Shown here: positions 18,216 through 27,167 of the stretch, piece after piece
Layout: the number at the start of each line of letters is the position of its first letter
How positions within the stretch are numbered: the stretch's first letter is position 1
Program-made: the position numbers and the translations under genes
NCBI RefSeq assembly: GCF_000971195.1
Contig: NZ_BBLZ01000004.1
Span: 124,001 to 188,000 of the forward strand
Length of the DNA: 64,000 bases
DNA from: Demequina soli
Lineage (GTDB): Bacteria; Actinomycetota; Actinomycetes; Actinomycetales; Demequinaceae
Reading direction: 5' to 3'
The notes under the pieces: generated by a model
Seen by the model: the letters and a program-made list of their open reading frames with translations, nothing else
Told to the model about the DNA's origin: nothing
Database searches by the model: none

Positions 18216-19400
18216 ATGCTTCGATGGCTCACCGCAGGCGAATCCCATGGTCCCGCCCTTGTCGGCACGCTCGAGGGCCTCCCGGCCGGCGTCGAGATCA
18301 CCAGCAGCGAGATCCAGGCCGCGCTCGCCCGACGCCGCCTTGGCGCCGGCCGCGGCGCGCGCATGCAGTTCGAGCAGGACCAGGTCACCATCCTCGGCGG
18401 CGTGCGCCACGGCCTCAGCCAGGGCGGTCCCGTCGCCGTCATGGTGGGCAACACGGAGTGGCCCAAGTGGGAGACCGTGATGTCCGCGGACCCGGTCGAC
18501 GCCGAGGAGCTCACCGGTGCCCGTGCCGCGGCCCTCACCCGCCCGCGCCCCGGGCACGCAGATCTCGTCGGCATGACCAAGTACGGCTTCGACGACGCCC
18601 GCCCCGTGCTCGAGCGCGCCTCCGCCCGCGAGACCGCGGCCCGTGTCGCGCTCGGCCAGGTCGCCGAGAACTTCCTCGAGCAGGCCGCCGGCATCCGCCT
18701 CGTCGCGCACACGGTTCAGGTGGGCCCCGTCGTGGTCCCCGACGACGCGCCGCTGCCGCCCGCCGACGCGACGCCCGCGCTCGACGCGGACCCAATCCGC
18801 TGCTTCCACGCCGCGACCTCCGCCGCCATGCTGGCCGAGATCGACGACTGCCAGAAGGCCGGCGACACCCTCGGCGGCGTCGTCGAAGTGGTCGCCTACG
18901 GCGTCCCCGTCGGCGTCGGCAGCCACGTTCACTGGGACCGCCGCCTCGACGCGCGCCTCGCGGCCGCCCTCATGGGCATCCAGGCCATCAAGGGCGTCGA
19001 GGTCGGCGACGGCTTCCGCACCGCCGCGCGTCGCGGATCCGAGGCTCACGATGAGATCGAGTACGGCCAGGACGGCGTCACCCGTCGCACCAACCGCGCA
19101 GGCGGCGTCGAGGGTGGCATGACCAACGGCGAGCCGCTGCGTGTACGCGCGGCCATGAAGCCCATCAGCACCGTGCCGCGTGCGCTCGACACCATCGACA
19201 CCGCGACGGGGGAGGCCGCCAAGGCCATCCACCAGCGCTCAGACGTGTGCGCTGTCGCGCCCGCTGCCGTGGTCGCTCAGGCGATGGTCGCGCTCACGCT
19301 CGCGGACTCGCTGCTCGAGAAGTTCGGCGGCGACTCCGTCGCCGAGGTGCGCCGCAACATCGAGTCCTACGTCGCCGCGATCCCGGAGCACCTGCGCTGA
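18216..19400 (+). CDS. aroC: Chorismate synthase
   Basis: Converts 5-enolpyruvylshikimate 3-phosphate to chorismate using reduced FMN. The 394-aa product opens with the family signature [16 protein letters not shown] and contains [22 protein letters not shown] and the C-terminal [27 protein letters not shown] 18216 is chosen over 18207 because GGAAGA at 18201-18206 is well spaced for it and the family begins with this methionine. It overlaps aroK by one base. Confidence 0.96.
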   Translation: MLRWLTAGESHGPALVGTLEGLPAGVEITSSEIQAALARRRLGAGRGARMQFEQDQVTILGGVRHGLSQGGPVAVMVGNTEWPKWETVMSADPVDAEELTGARAAALTRPRPGHADLVGMTKYGFDDARPVLERASARETAARVALGQVAENFLEQAAGIRLVAHTVQVGPVVVPDDAPLPPADATPALDADPIRCFHAATSAAMLAEIDDCQKAGDTLGGVVEVVAYGVPVGVGSHVHWDRRLDARLAAALMGIQAIKGVEVGDGFRTAARRGSEAHDEIEYGQDGVTRRTNRAGGVEGGMTNGEPLRVRAAMKPISTVPRALDTIDTATGEAAKAIHQRSDVCAVAPAAVVAQAMVALTLADSLLEKFGGDSVAEVRRNIESYVAAIPEHLR

Positions 19401-19924
19401 TGGGCCCGCGTGCGGTCTTGATCGGTCCTCCGGGCTCGGGCAAGTCGACAGTCGGCGCGGAGCTCGCGTCCCTGTGGGGTGTCGCTCGCCGCGACACCGA
19501 CACCGACATCGAGCAGCGCGCGGGGAAGTCCATTCCCGACGTCTTCCTCGAGGACGGCGAGTCGCGCTTCCGCGAGATCGAGCGCGAGGCGGTGGCCGAT
19601 GCGCTGGCCGAGCACGATGGCGTCCTCGCCCTGGGCGGGGGGGCGATCCTCGCCGAGGGGACGCAGGCGCTCCTCGAGGCCTACGCGTCGGCGGGCGGCA
19701 CGGTCGTCTTCCTCGACGTGAGCCTCGCCGCCGCCGCGCCGCGCGTGGGCCTCAACGCCTCGCGGCCGCTGCTCGTGGGCAACCCGCGCGCGCAGTGGGT
19801 CGCGCTCATGGACGCGCGCCGGCCCATCTACGAGCGGCTCGCGACCGTCTCGATCCTCACCGACAAGTCGACGCCGCCCGAGGTGGCCGCGCAGATCGAC
19901 GCCGCCGCAAAGGAGCGCGCATGA
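19400..19924 (+). CDS. aroK: Shikimate kinase
   Basis: Phosphorylates shikimate with ATP. The 174-aa product has a P-loop [11 protein letters not shown] at the N-terminus, the shikimate-binding [14 protein letters not shown], the GGGAIL turn and RPLL in the lid region. The ATG shares a base with the aroC stop and the gene ends in an ATGA overlap with aroB, so aroC-aroK-aroB are translationally coupled. Confidence 0.95.
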   Translation: MGPRAVLIGPPGSGKSTVGAELASLWGVARRDTDTDIEQRAGKSIPDVFLEDGESRFREIEREAVADALAEHDGVLALGGGAILAEGTQALLEAYASAGGTVVFLDVSLAAAAPRVGLNASRPLLVGNPRAQWVALMDARRPIYERLATVSILTDKSTPPEVAAQIDAAAKERA

Positions 19925-21027
19925 CCGTCCACCGCACCATCGAGGTCGCCACCGCCGCCCCCTACACGGTGACGGTGGGGGAGAACGTTCTCGACGACGT
20001 GGCCGCGTCCGTCCCCGCCACGGCGACGCGCGTGCTGGTGGTGACGGCCGCGCCCCTGCGCCGGCACGTCGACAACCTCAAGGCGTTGCTCGACGCGCGC
20101 GGCCTCACGGTCGTCATCGCCGAGGTTCCCGACGCCGAAGAGGGCAAGACCGCCGAGGTGCTCGCCTTCTGCTGGGGCGTGCTGGGGAAGTCCGACTTCA
20201 CCCGCAGCGACATCGTCATCGGGTTCGGCGGGGGAGCGGTCACGGACCTCGCGGGCTTCGTCGCCGCCACCTGGCTGCGCGGCGTCGGGGTCATCCAGGT
20301 CCCCACCACGCTGCTCGCGATGGTCGATGCGGCGGTCGGCGGCAAGACGGGCATCAACACCACCGAGGGCAAGAACCTCGTCGGCGCGTTCCACGAGCCG
20401 ATGTCCGTGTGGTGCGACGTGCGCGCGCTCGACACGCTGCCGCGCTACGACCTGGTCGCCGGCCTTGCCGAGGTGGTCAAGTGCGGCTTCATCAGGGACG
20501 CCGGGATCCTGGCCATCGTTGAGGACAACCTCGCGCTCCTCAAGGGCGGTGGCACCGATGCGGCCATCGACGCGGAGACACGGGGGGTCCTGCTCGAGCT
20601 CATCGCGCGCGCGATCCAGGTCAAGGCCGACGTGGTCGCCGCGGACCTCAAGGAGTCCTTCCTCCGCGAGATCCTCAATTACGGCCACACGTTCGGCCAC
20701 GCGATCGAGTACACGGAGCGCTACCAGTGGCGCCATGGCTCGGCCGTGTCCGTGGGCATGGTGTTCGCCGCCGAGCTCGCGCACCTCGCGGGCCGGCTCT
20801 CCGAGCAGGACGTCGAGCGCCATCGCACGATCCTGTCCGGGCTCGGCCTGCCGACCACGTACCCCGGCCACCGTTGGGACGCCCTGTACACGGCGATGAA
20901 GCGCGACAAGAAGACCCGCGGCGACCTGCTGCGCTTCGTCGTGCTTCAAGGCATCGGCAACCCGGTGCGTCTCGAGGGCCCCGACCCGGCGCTCGTCCAG
21001 GGCGCCTACGCGGCCATCAGCTCGTAG
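19921..21027 (+). CDS. aroB: 3-dehydroquinate synthase
   Basis: Cyclises DAHP to 3-dehydroquinate; NAD+ and a divalent metal are needed. The 368-aa product shows the NAD-binding [21 protein letters not shown], the substrate-binding [20 protein letters not shown] and the metal ligands in [19 protein letters not shown] and [13 protein letters not shown] 19921 overlaps the aroK stop. Its last 11 bp overlap, tail to tail, the end of the gene on the opposite strand. Confidence 0.96.
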   Translation: MTVHRTIEVATAAPYTVTVGENVLDDVAASVPATATRVLVVTAAPLRRHVDNLKALLDARGLTVVIAEVPDAEEGKTAEVLAFCWGVLGKSDFTRSDIVIGFGGGAVTDLAGFVAATWLRGVGVIQVPTTLLAMVDAAVGGKTGINTTEGKNLVGAFHEPMSVWCDVRALDTLPRYDLVAGLAEVVKCGFIRDAGILAIVEDNLALLKGGGTDAAIDAETRGVLLELIARAIQVKADVVAADLKESFLREILNYGHTFGHAIEYTERYQWRHGSAVSVGMVFAAELAHLAGRLSEQDVERHRTILSGLGLPTTYPGHRWDALYTAMKRDKKTRGDLLRFVVLQGIGNPVRLEGPDPALVQGAYAAISS

Positions 21028-22954
21028 GCGCCGCGAGCTCGAACCTCATCTCGGTGAGGTCGGCCGGCGTACAGAGAGCGCGGGCAGCCGCCTCGAGATC
21101 GGGGTCGGCCGTGACGACGGTCACGGTCTCGCGATGCGCCGCACCGATCTGGCAGAGTCGGTCGACGCCGTCGTCCTGTCGATTCCGCAGCGACGCCCGC
21201 TCCGCCGTGTTGAAGGCGAGATGCCGGTCCTCCTCGTCGATCGTCAGGAGGTAACGAACGTGCGTGTCCCACGGGATGTCGAGATTCCAGGGAATTCGGA
21301 CGCCGTTCGTCTCGTCGGCGTACGTCACGCCGCGGTCGTACACCGCAGCGTCAGGGCCGAAGTAATCGCCTGCGACGACGAGCATCGGCGCCGGCCTCCA
21401 TCGTTCGATGAGCGGGTTGAGCGGGGCGATGACGGCGAGGACCGCCGCTGTCAGCGAACCGACGAAGGCGAGCCCGCTCGGCAGCGACCCCGGCCGTCGT
21501 GAGATGGTTCCGAGCACCATCCCGATCACCACAGGCAGGATCGCCACCGTGGCCATCTGGAGGTATCGCGACGGGTAGTACTCGAGCTCGCCGCCGAACC
21601 CTCCACGCGCGAGGAACAGCGGAGCGCCGCCGACAAGCAGGCCCATCGCGACGAGAGTCGGGACCCCACGCTGTGCTTTCCGCGGGCCCAGCGCCGCCAG
21701 GATGAACACCATTCCGAACAGCGTGGCCGTCAGACCGTACGAGTACGGCGCCGGCAAGTAGGTCGGCACCGTGGCAGCGTGGGCGCGACCCGCCGATCCG
21801 CCGTCGGCAAGCTGGAGGAACTGCTGCCCGACGATGACCATCGCGGACCACACGAAGAACACCGAGGCCGCCGCAGGCCAGGCCAGCACGCGCCGGCCGT
21901 TCTCGGCCACATCGACGCGAACCTCGCGCCAATGGCGAACAGTGACCAGCAGTGCCAGCAGCCCGGGCACCGCGGCGAACGGTGTCCACACCAGCATGAG
22001 TACCGTCGTCGCCAGCACGAGCCCCGCGAATGCCTGCCGCGGTGACACCCTCGAACGCAGCGCGATCGCCGCAGAAGCGAGCACCACGGCGACGACGATG
22101 CTCCCGTTGATCTGTCCGCGAAAGAGGAAGAAGCCCGTGGCTGGGCCCGCGAGCAGCGCGCCGGAGGCCAGGGCGGCCGCGGTGACGGCCGGCCATGCGC
22201 GCGTGCCCCCGAATGAGCGTGCGATCTCCGCCGCAAACGTGCCGGCGAGGAAGCATCCCACCATGATCATGATCGTCCAGTGCGCGGAGTGCGCGGCGAT
22301 CTCCGCCGCGAGCTCGCCGCCGCTGCCGTCGAGCGGTGTTCCGAATGAGATCAGCGACGTGCTCAGCGCATGCTCAAGCGGGCGGGGATTGCTGTTGTAG
22401 AGGAGAGGGAATCCGTTGTAGTCGGCAAAGTGGCGGACCGCCCACAGGTCGACGGTCGAGTCGTCCAGCACGCCCCATGAACGGGCCGATGACCCACCCT
22501 TCAGGCGAGCGATGACAAGCCCCGTCGCCCATGCGACAGCGCCGAGGCTCGCTGCGACGGCCACGGAAGTCTCAGCGCGCAGTTGCGACACCTGAGGCTC
22601 GCGCCGGGGCCCCAGCAGCCCGACGAGGAGGGCCGCGCCGTACGCGACGGCGACGACCATCGGGAAGGGCACCGGCGTCGCGGGCGTCAGGGTCATCAGG
22701 ATGAACGTGCCGGACACGCCGATCACTGCGGACAGGGCTAGGGCAGCGCCGGTCCCCCATCGAGGGGCGAGGCGCCAGGTCCAGGTCGCGAGGCTCAGTG
22801 CGGCAAGGCAGGCGGGGGAGAGTCCCCACCACAGCGTGGCGACCACGAAGATGGTCACCGCGACGATGGCTGTGGCGGACCTCCAAGCGTTGCGCACGCG
22901 GCCGTTCCCGAGGGACGTGGGCGTCGTCGGAGCGTGTGGAGGCGCGTCTAGCAT
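21017..22954 (-). CDS. Polytopic membrane protein of unknown function
   Basis: A 645-aa protein with about 13 hydrophobic segments across residues 25-510, a large soluble loop at about residues 150-225 and a soluble C-terminal domain of about 130 residues. I do not recognise the family. The topology resembles GT-C glycosyltransferases or other lipid-linked sugar-handling proteins, but no catalytic motif can be assigned. GC looks lower than in the aro genes and it sits opposite to them, splitting aroB from aroQ. On its own strand a TAGCAT box (22966 to 22961) lies 6 nt before the ATG, predicting a leaderless mRNA. Confidence 0.75.
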   Translation of the reverse strand: MLDAPPHAPTTPTSLGNGRVRNAWRSATAIVAVTIFVVATLWWGLSPACLAALSLATWTWRLAPRWGTGAALALSAVIGVSGTFILMTLTPATPVPFPMVVAVAYGAALLVGLLGPRREPQVSQLRAETSVAVAASLGAVAWATGLVIARLKGGSSARSWGVLDDSTVDLWAVRHFADYNGFPLLYNSNPRPLEHALSTSLISFGTPLDGSGGELAAEIAAHSAHWTIMIMVGCFLAGTFAAEIARSFGGTRAWPAVTAAALASGALLAGPATGFFLFRGQINGSIVVAVVLASAAIALRSRVSPRQAFAGLVLATTVLMLVWTPFAAVPGLLALLVTVRHWREVRVDVAENGRRVLAWPAAASVFFVWSAMVIVGQQFLQLADGGSAGRAHAATVPTYLPAPYSYGLTATLFGMVFILAALGPRKAQRGVPTLVAMGLLVGGAPLFLARGGFGGELEYYPSRYLQMATVAILPVVIGMVLGTISRRPGSLPSGLAFVGSLTAAVLAVIAPLNPLIERWRPAPMLVVAGDYFGPDAAVYDRGVTYADETNGVRIPWNLDIPWDTHVRYLLTIDEEDRHLAFNTAERASLRNRQDDGVDRLCQIGAAHRETVTVVTADPDLEAAARALCTPADLTEMRFELAAPTS

Positions 22955-22960
22955 GCCCAG

Positions 22961-22966
22961 ATGCTA
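22961..22966 (-). promoter_or_regulatory. -10 box for leaderless expression of the membrane protein gene
   Basis: On the - strand TAGCAT is followed by CTGGGC (6 nt) and the ATG at 22954. The box and the start region also form a 7-bp inverted repeat (CTAGCAT at 22948-22954, ATGCTAG at 22961-22967). Confidence 0.5.
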
Positions 22967-23058
22967 GGGGAGGCGTGCACCAAGCCAACTGTCGCCACCC
23001 CGGCGACCCCGGCATCGTCCACCGCGCGTGCCAACCCGGCCACCGCATCGTTCCCCGA

Positions 23059-23064
23059 TACGCT
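23059..23064 (+). promoter_or_regulatory. -10 box for leaderless aroQ
   Basis: TACGCT lies 7 nt before ATG 23072. No Shine-Dalgarno fits between them. Confidence 0.5.
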
Positions 23065-23071
23065 ACGGACC

Positions 23072-23512
23072 ATGAACGTCCTGGTGGTCAACGGTCCCAA
23101 CCTGCGCAGGCTCGGCACGCGCGAGCCCGAGAAGTACGGCACCACCACCCATGACGAGCTCGCCGTCCTGGTGACCCAGTGGGGCGCCGACCTCCAGCTC
23201 GACGTCGAGGTGCGCCAGTCGGACAACGAGGCCGACCTGGTCCACTGGATGCACGAGGCCGTCGACGCCGGATGGCACGTGGTCCTCAACCCGGCCGCGT
23301 TCACGCACTACTCGTACGCCCTGCGGGACGCGTGCGCGCTCGTGAGCGCCGCCAGCCTCGCGCTGGTCGAGGTGCACCTCACCAACCCACACTCGCGTGA
23401 GGAGTTCCGCCACACGAGCGTCATCAGCGGCGTCGCGACGGGCACCATCGCGGGCTTCGGGGTCGAGGGGTACCGGCTGGCGCTCGAGGCGGTCGCACGC
23501 CGCGTCGGCTAG
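23072..23512 (+). CDS. aroQ: 3-dehydroquinate dehydratase, type II
   Basis: Dehydrates 3-dehydroquinate to 3-dehydroshikimate, following AroB. The 146-aa product shows NGPNLRRLGTREPEKYG (catalytic Arg and Tyr), NPAAFTHYSYALRDA and EVHLTNPHSREEFRHTS. The usual NxGAxTHxS loop reads NPAAFTHYS here, Ala for Gly, with the catalytic Asn and His kept. ATG 23072 is chosen from homology and from the -10 box 7 nt upstream. It is separated from aroB by the opposite-strand membrane gene but carries on the same pathway. Confidence 0.94.
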   Translation: MNVLVVNGPNLRRLGTREPEKYGTTTHDELAVLVTQWGADLQLDVEVRQSDNEADLVHWMHEAVDAGWHVVLNPAAFTHYSYALRDACALVSAASLALVEVHLTNPHSREEFRHTSVISGVATGTIAGFGVEGYRLALEAVARRVG

Positions 23513-23515
23513 AAT
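23510..23515 (+). promoter_or_regulatory. Probable -10 box of efp
   Basis: TAGAAT overlaps the aroQ stop codon. A leader of about 35 nt with AAGGA at 23546-23550 precedes GTG 23558. No clear -35 was seen. Confidence 0.4.
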
Positions 23516-23557
23516 CGTCTGCGGACTAATCCCAGATACTTTGGTAAGGACACCCCT

Positions 23558-24121
23558 GTGGCGACTTCGAACGACATCAAGAACGGCTCCGTGCTCAACC
23601 TCGACGGCAACCTCTGGTCCGTCATCGAGTTCCAGCACGTGAAGCCCGGCAAGGGCGGCGCGTTCGTCCGCACCAAGCTGAAGAACGTGCTCACCGGCAA
23701 GGTTGTCGACAAGACCTTCAACGCGGGCGCCAAGGTCGAGTTCGAGACCGTCGACCGCCGCGACATGCAGTACCTGTACTTCGACGGCACGTCCTACATC
23801 TTCATGGACCCGCAGACCTTCGACCAGATCCCGGTCTCCGAGGCCGTCATGGGCGACGCGACCGACTACCTGCTCGAGAACGAGTCCGCGGTCATCGGCT
23901 CCAACAACGGCAACCCGATCTTCCTCGAGCTCCCGGGCTCCGTGGTCCTCGAGGTCACGTACACCGAGCCGGGCCTCCAGGGCGACCGCTCGTCGGGCGG
24001 CACCAAGCCCGCGACGCTCCAGACCGGCAAGGAGATCCAGGTCCCGCTCTTCCTCGAGGTCGGCACCAAGGTCAAGGTCAACACCTCGACCGGCGAGTAC
24101 CAGTCTCGCGTCAACGACTAG
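23558..24121 (+). CDS. efp: Translation elongation factor P
   Basis: Binds between the P and E sites and rescues ribosomes stalled at polyproline. The 187-aa product has the KOW-like N-terminal domain, then OB domains. The tip loop reads [12 protein letters not shown] with the functional lysine in the middle; the actinobacterial type is described as using an unmodified lysine in a PGKGP-like loop, and here the second proline is glycine. No modification gene is adjacent. AAGGA precedes GTG 23558. It overlaps nusB by one base (efp-nusB is a conserved pair). Confidence 0.96.
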   Translation: MATSNDIKNGSVLNLDGNLWSVIEFQHVKPGKGGAFVRTKLKNVLTGKVVDKTFNAGAKVEFETVDRRDMQYLYFDGTSYIFMDPQTFDQIPVSEAVMGDATDYLLENESAVIGSNNGNPIFLELPGSVVLEVTYTEPGLQGDRSSGGTKPATLQTGKEIQVPLFLEVGTKVKVNTSTGEYQSRVND

Positions 24122-24543
24122 TGGCCGCCCGCACCAAGGCTCGCAAGCGCGCGCTCGACGTCCTCTTCGAGGCCGACCAGCGCGGCACCAACGTGCTGTC
24201 CGCGCTGGAGACGCGCCTCCAGGACTCCGGCCAGCAGACCCCGCTGCCGGCGTACTCGGAGGAGATCGTCCGCGGCGTCGTGCAGTGGTGGGTCGAGCTC
24301 AACACGATCATCCAGGACGCGTCGCCCGAGTGGACGCTGCCGCGCATGCCCGCCGTGGACCGCGCGCTGCTGCGCATCGGCGCGTGGGAGATCCTGTGCA
24401 ACGACGAGGTCGACGTCGCGGTCGCAATCGACGAGGCCGTGTCGCTTGCCGCGGATCTGTCGACCGATGACTCGCCGTCGTTCATCAACGGCGTGCTCGG
24501 GACCATCGCTCGCGAGGCGCCTGCGCTGAACGCGGGGGAGTAG
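24121..24543 (+). CDS. nusB: Transcription antitermination factor NusB
   Basis: All-helical RNA-binding protein that with NusE binds boxA of rRNA leader transcripts. The 140-aa product begins MAARTKARKRALDVLFEADQRG (arginine-rich RNA-binding face) and ends with AVDRALLRIGAWEIL and SPSFINGVLGTIARE, both family signatures. GTG 24121 overlaps the efp stop. A 21-bp inverted repeat follows the stop. Confidence 0.95.
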   Translation: MAARTKARKRALDVLFEADQRGTNVLSALETRLQDSGQQTPLPAYSEEIVRGVVQWWVELNTIIQDASPEWTLPRMPAVDRALLRIGAWEILCNDEVDVAVAIDEAVSLAADLSTDDSPSFINGVLGTIAREAPALNAGE

Positions 24544-24549
24544 CTGACA

Positions 24550-24608
24550 GCGCAAGCCGGTAGGGCCGCATCCGCCTCTCCGGGCGCTGCGGCCCTACCG
24601 GCTTGCGC
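24550..24608. terminator. 21-bp perfect inverted repeat after nusB
   Basis: The left arm is 24550-24570 (starts GCGCAAGCCGG, ends GGCCGCA) and the right arm 24588-24608 is its exact reverse complement; the loop is 17 nt. There is no T-run. It sits between nusB and a convergent gene, so it can act as a terminator in both directions. Confidence 0.8.
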
Positions 24609-24890
24609 CCTGCGGCTTGCATGGCCGTCCCACAGTCTGTCGTAGTTGTGCTCGACTTCCGAGCTGACTACCTTCGACCGACGCGCCTGGCGTGTTCGTC
24701 CTGAGCGGCTTCGGTCGCCGCGCGCGTGTCGACGCTGAGGGCCCCTTGGGGTCCCGATGAGCCGTTCTTCCGCGCAGGTGGACGGCGGTGTTCTTTACTT
24801 GTCGGCGCTTGGCACTTCGACCGTTGACGTTGGCCCGCCGCGAGTGTGCGCGCAAGTGAGTCGGCTGTCTCGCGGGTCGGCCGGCGGTAG
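24609..24890. other. Gene-free stretch between nusB and the convergent unknown gene
   Basis: About 280 bp with no credible reading frame on either strand and visibly lower GC than the flanking operons. Its only notable content is TGCGGCTTGCAT at 24611-24622, repeated exactly at 24909-24920 inside the 3' end of the next gene. It may be degraded sequence left by an insertion. Confidence 0.5.
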
Positions 24891-25454
24891 TCACGAGGGA
24901 ATCCACTTTGCGGCTTGCATAATGCGCTCGGCATAGGTCATGCCCCGCGCAGCACCTGCGAAAAAGCCTCCTGTGGCAGCGCGCGCGTAGTCCATGGCTG
25001 AAGCCTTGTTCGATGACTCAGCAAAAACCGCGAGGCTGATCTCCGTGACCTTCGCCATTGCCTTCGCCGCGGCCTGAGGATCTGTTGACTCGTGCGAGAA
25101 CATCACGCCGATCATCCACTTTCGGTTCAAGGTGTCCGGATCGAGAAGTTCGAGCAACGCGCCGTCTCCGTACCTCTCTTTCGTCGCGTTGTCCGCGCAT
25201 GCGAACCAGGTTGGTTGCAGCCTGCGCAACACCTTCTCAATCTGGAGCTTCGTGAGGTTGTCGATAATGACGTCGAACTGGTGGTCCCAGCACGTCACCG
25301 CCGCTCCAACGTTCTCGTCAACCCTGATCAGGTAGACGGGGACCCAGGCGCTCTCGACCGCGACCTTGGCCTCCGTGTAGGCACTGGTTCGGCGCCAGGC
25401 AATTCCGTCGACGACCTCCGTTGTAGGTGCGGTCGCATTTGCGAAGTGCTCCAC
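24891..25454 (-). CDS. Hypothetical protein, accessory
   Basis: A 187-aa protein that I do not recognise. It begins MEHFANATAPTTEVVDG, has a mixed alpha/beta look in the first 150 residues with single cysteines in TCWDHQ and FACADN, and ends with a Gly/Ala-rich stretch (ARAATGGFFAGAARGM) that could be an amphipathic or membrane-associating helix. A clear GGAGGTG Shine-Dalgarno (+ strand 25459-25465) supports the GTG start at 25454. Codon use is less GC-rich than in the neighbours, which suggests acquisition. It converges on nusB. Confidence 0.65.
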   Translation of the reverse strand: MEHFANATAPTTEVVDGIAWRRTSAYTEAKVAVESAWVPVYLIRVDENVGAAVTCWDHQFDVIIDNLTKLQIEKVLRRLQPTWFACADNATKERYGDGALLELLDPDTLNRKWMIGVMFSHESTDPQAAAKAMAKVTEISLAVFAESSNKASAMDYARAATGGFFAGAARGMTYAERIMQAAKWIPS

Positions 25455-25465
25455 AGTTCACCTCC

Positions 25466-25692
25466 GGAACCACGTTGTTCGGGGTACGGGGCGTTCCCCC
25501 CAACACAAATGGTGCCCTCTGACAGGGGGCTTCGCGCGCGATGCGGCCGCGCGGCACAAGCGCGAATCGGGCGAACCTGATAAGTGCCGGACCGTATTGC
25601 CGGCCATGGGTACAGCGGCGACTCGGTGACCCCTGTGGATATCCGCCCGATTTGTCCGCTTCGGTGTCTGAGGTCGGTGATGGACTAGTGCC
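25466..25692. other. Divergent intergenic region
   Basis: About 230 bp between the unknown - strand gene and the HNH gene on the + strand. It must hold both promoters but I could not identify convincing -35/-10 pairs. TGGACT at 25681-25686 sits 6 nt before ATG 25693, a weak echo of the leaderless -10 arrangement seen elsewhere. Confidence 0.35.
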
Positions 25693-27072
25693 ATGCCCGA
25701 CACAACCACCTCCGATCCGCTCGACGCGCTGCGCACGCGCGTCGAGGCTTCGGATGGGCTGCCCGATTGGGACGCGGTCGCGCTCATGCGCGAGGCCGTC
25801 GGCCAACGCCGCGAGTCCGACCTCGTGGTCGCGCAGATGGCCGCCAAGCTCGCCGTGCGGTCCGGTCCCGGCCGCGCGGGGCTCGCGAGCCGCCGCGGCT
25901 TCAAGGGCATCGACCAGCTCATCGCCTCGGAGACCGGCGGCACCGTCACCGAGGCCGAGCGCCTGCGGATCATGGGCACGGCCCTCTACGGCACAGCGGA
26001 CGATGCGCCGGGCGGAGCCTCCGTCCTACCTCACCTCGCTTACGAGGCGCGCGAGGGCCGGCTGAGCCCGGACAAGTTCGTGCTGCTGCGCGAGGTCCTG
26101 ATGAGGCATCCCGACGCCCGGGACATGGATGGCCTCCCGGTGGACGATGCCGTACGGGCCACCCCGCTCGGTCGCCGGTCCCTGGCACGGGTGGAGAGGA
26201 TGGCGGTCGACAAGGCCGTCATCTCGCCTCTCCGGACGGTGCGCTCGCTGGCCGTGCAGCTCGAGGCGGGACTCACCCCGCCGCCGGTGGGTGAAGAGCA
26301 ATACGAGGAGCTCCATCGCGCGCGGACGGCCTCGGTGCGCGAGGAGGCCAACGGGATGTTCCGCGTCACCGCGCTGCTCGACCCGTTGACCGCCGCGCCG
26401 CTGCTTACCGCGCTCGACGGCTACATGAGCAAGCAGTTTCGCGCTGCGGTCGATGACGAACCGGCCGACCAACCCACGCCCGGTCAGATGCGCGCGGACG
26501 GGCTCAGCTGGCTCGGACGCCACGCGAACGGATGCCGCCAGCCCCACGACGCCGTCAAGACCACTGTCAACATCCGCATCACCCTCGAGGACTTCGCGTC
26601 CGGCACCGGCCACGGCGAGGTCGACGGCATCAGCCGCCCGCTCCCGGGGAGCCTGCTGCGCTGGTACGCGGCGGATGCCGAGATCGTCTGCACGGTCCTG
26701 GGCAGGTTCGGCCAGGTGCTCGAGCACGGGCACGCGAAGCGGCTGTTCACGGTCGGCCAGCGCAAGGCGATCGCGCAGCGCGACCGGGGATGCGCGTGGT
26801 GCGGCGCCCCGCCCAGCCACTGCGACGTCCACCACATCGTCTACTGGATCAACGGCGGCCGCACCGACCTTGAGAACGGGATCATGCTCTGCGTGACGTG
26901 CCATCACTGGATCCACCGGGACGGATGGGCCATCAGGTTCCGCCAGGGCAGCCCCGAGTTCCTCCCGCCGGCATCGATCGACCCCGATCGGCGCCCCCGC
27001 GCCGGCTATCAGGCACGCATCAGGCTGAACGATGCGGAGCTGGTCGAGGCGAGCCGCGCCGGACCACCCTGA
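25693..27072 (+). CDS. DUF222 domain and HNH endonuclease-domain protein (13E12 repeat family)
   Basis: A 459-aa protein with a DUF222-type N-terminal region and a C-terminal HNH domain, a family expanded in actinobacteria, often in accessory DNA. The HNH module reads CAWCGAPPSHCDVHHIVYW followed by NGGRTDLENGIMLCVTCHH and WIHRDGW, so all expected Cys and His/Asn residues are present (first Cys about residue 368). It may act in mobile-element or defence contexts, but the biological role of the family is not established. It sits alone with no partner gene, upstream of the pyr operon. GC is close to the chromosome average. Confidence 0.9.
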   Translation: MPDTTTSDPLDALRTRVEASDGLPDWDAVALMREAVGQRRESDLVVAQMAAKLAVRSGPGRAGLASRRGFKGIDQLIASETGGTVTEAERLRIMGTALYGTADDAPGGASVLPHLAYEAREGRLSPDKFVLLREVLMRHPDARDMDGLPVDDAVRATPLGRRSLARVERMAVDKAVISPLRTVRSLAVQLEAGLTPPPVGEEQYEELHRARTASVREEANGMFRVTALLDPLTAAPLLTALDGYMSKQFRAAVDDEPADQPTPGQMRADGLSWLGRHANGCRQPHDAVKTTVNIRITLEDFASGTGHGEVDGISRPLPGSLLRWYAADAEIVCTVLGRFGQVLEHGHAKRLFTVGQRKAIAQRDRGCAWCGAPPSHCDVHHIVYWINGGRTDLENGIMLCVTCHHWIHRDGWAIRFRQGSPEFLPPASIDPDRRPRAGYQARIRLNDAELVEASRAGPP

Positions 27073-27100
27073 CACGCCGCCGCGACCCGCGGCCGTCCGG

Positions 27101-27106
27101 TAGGGT
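27101..27106 (+). promoter_or_regulatory. Probable -10 box of the pyr operon
   Basis: TAGGGT followed about 20 nt later by the PyrR-binding hairpin, leaving a leader of roughly 55 nt before GTG 27168. Confidence 0.45.
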
Positions 27107-27126
27107 GTCACACGCAACCCAGACAT

Positions 27127-27157
27127 CCTTTAATGCCGTCCAGTGAGGCGGGGAAGG
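27127..27157 (+). promoter_or_regulatory. PyrR-binding RNA hairpin covering the pyrR ribosome-binding site
   Basis: CCTT (27127-27130) pairs with AAGG (27154-27157) and GCC (27135-27137) with GGC (27147-27149), presenting the loop GTCCAGTGA. This matches the known PyrR recognition stem-loop, whose hallmark is UCCNGNGAGG between two short stems. The 3' strand of the outer stem, AAGGGGG at 27154-27160, is the Shine-Dalgarno of pyrR. Binding of UMP-PyrR would therefore block translation initiation, as described for mycobacteria. Confidence 0.8.
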
Positions 27158-27167
27158 GGGTCGCCAG

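Noticed and set aside
24611-24920. 12-bp direct repeat as an attachment site of an integrated element
   Set aside because: No integrase, and 12-mers recur by chance roughly a hundred times in a window this long. It is reported only as weak support for an insertion.
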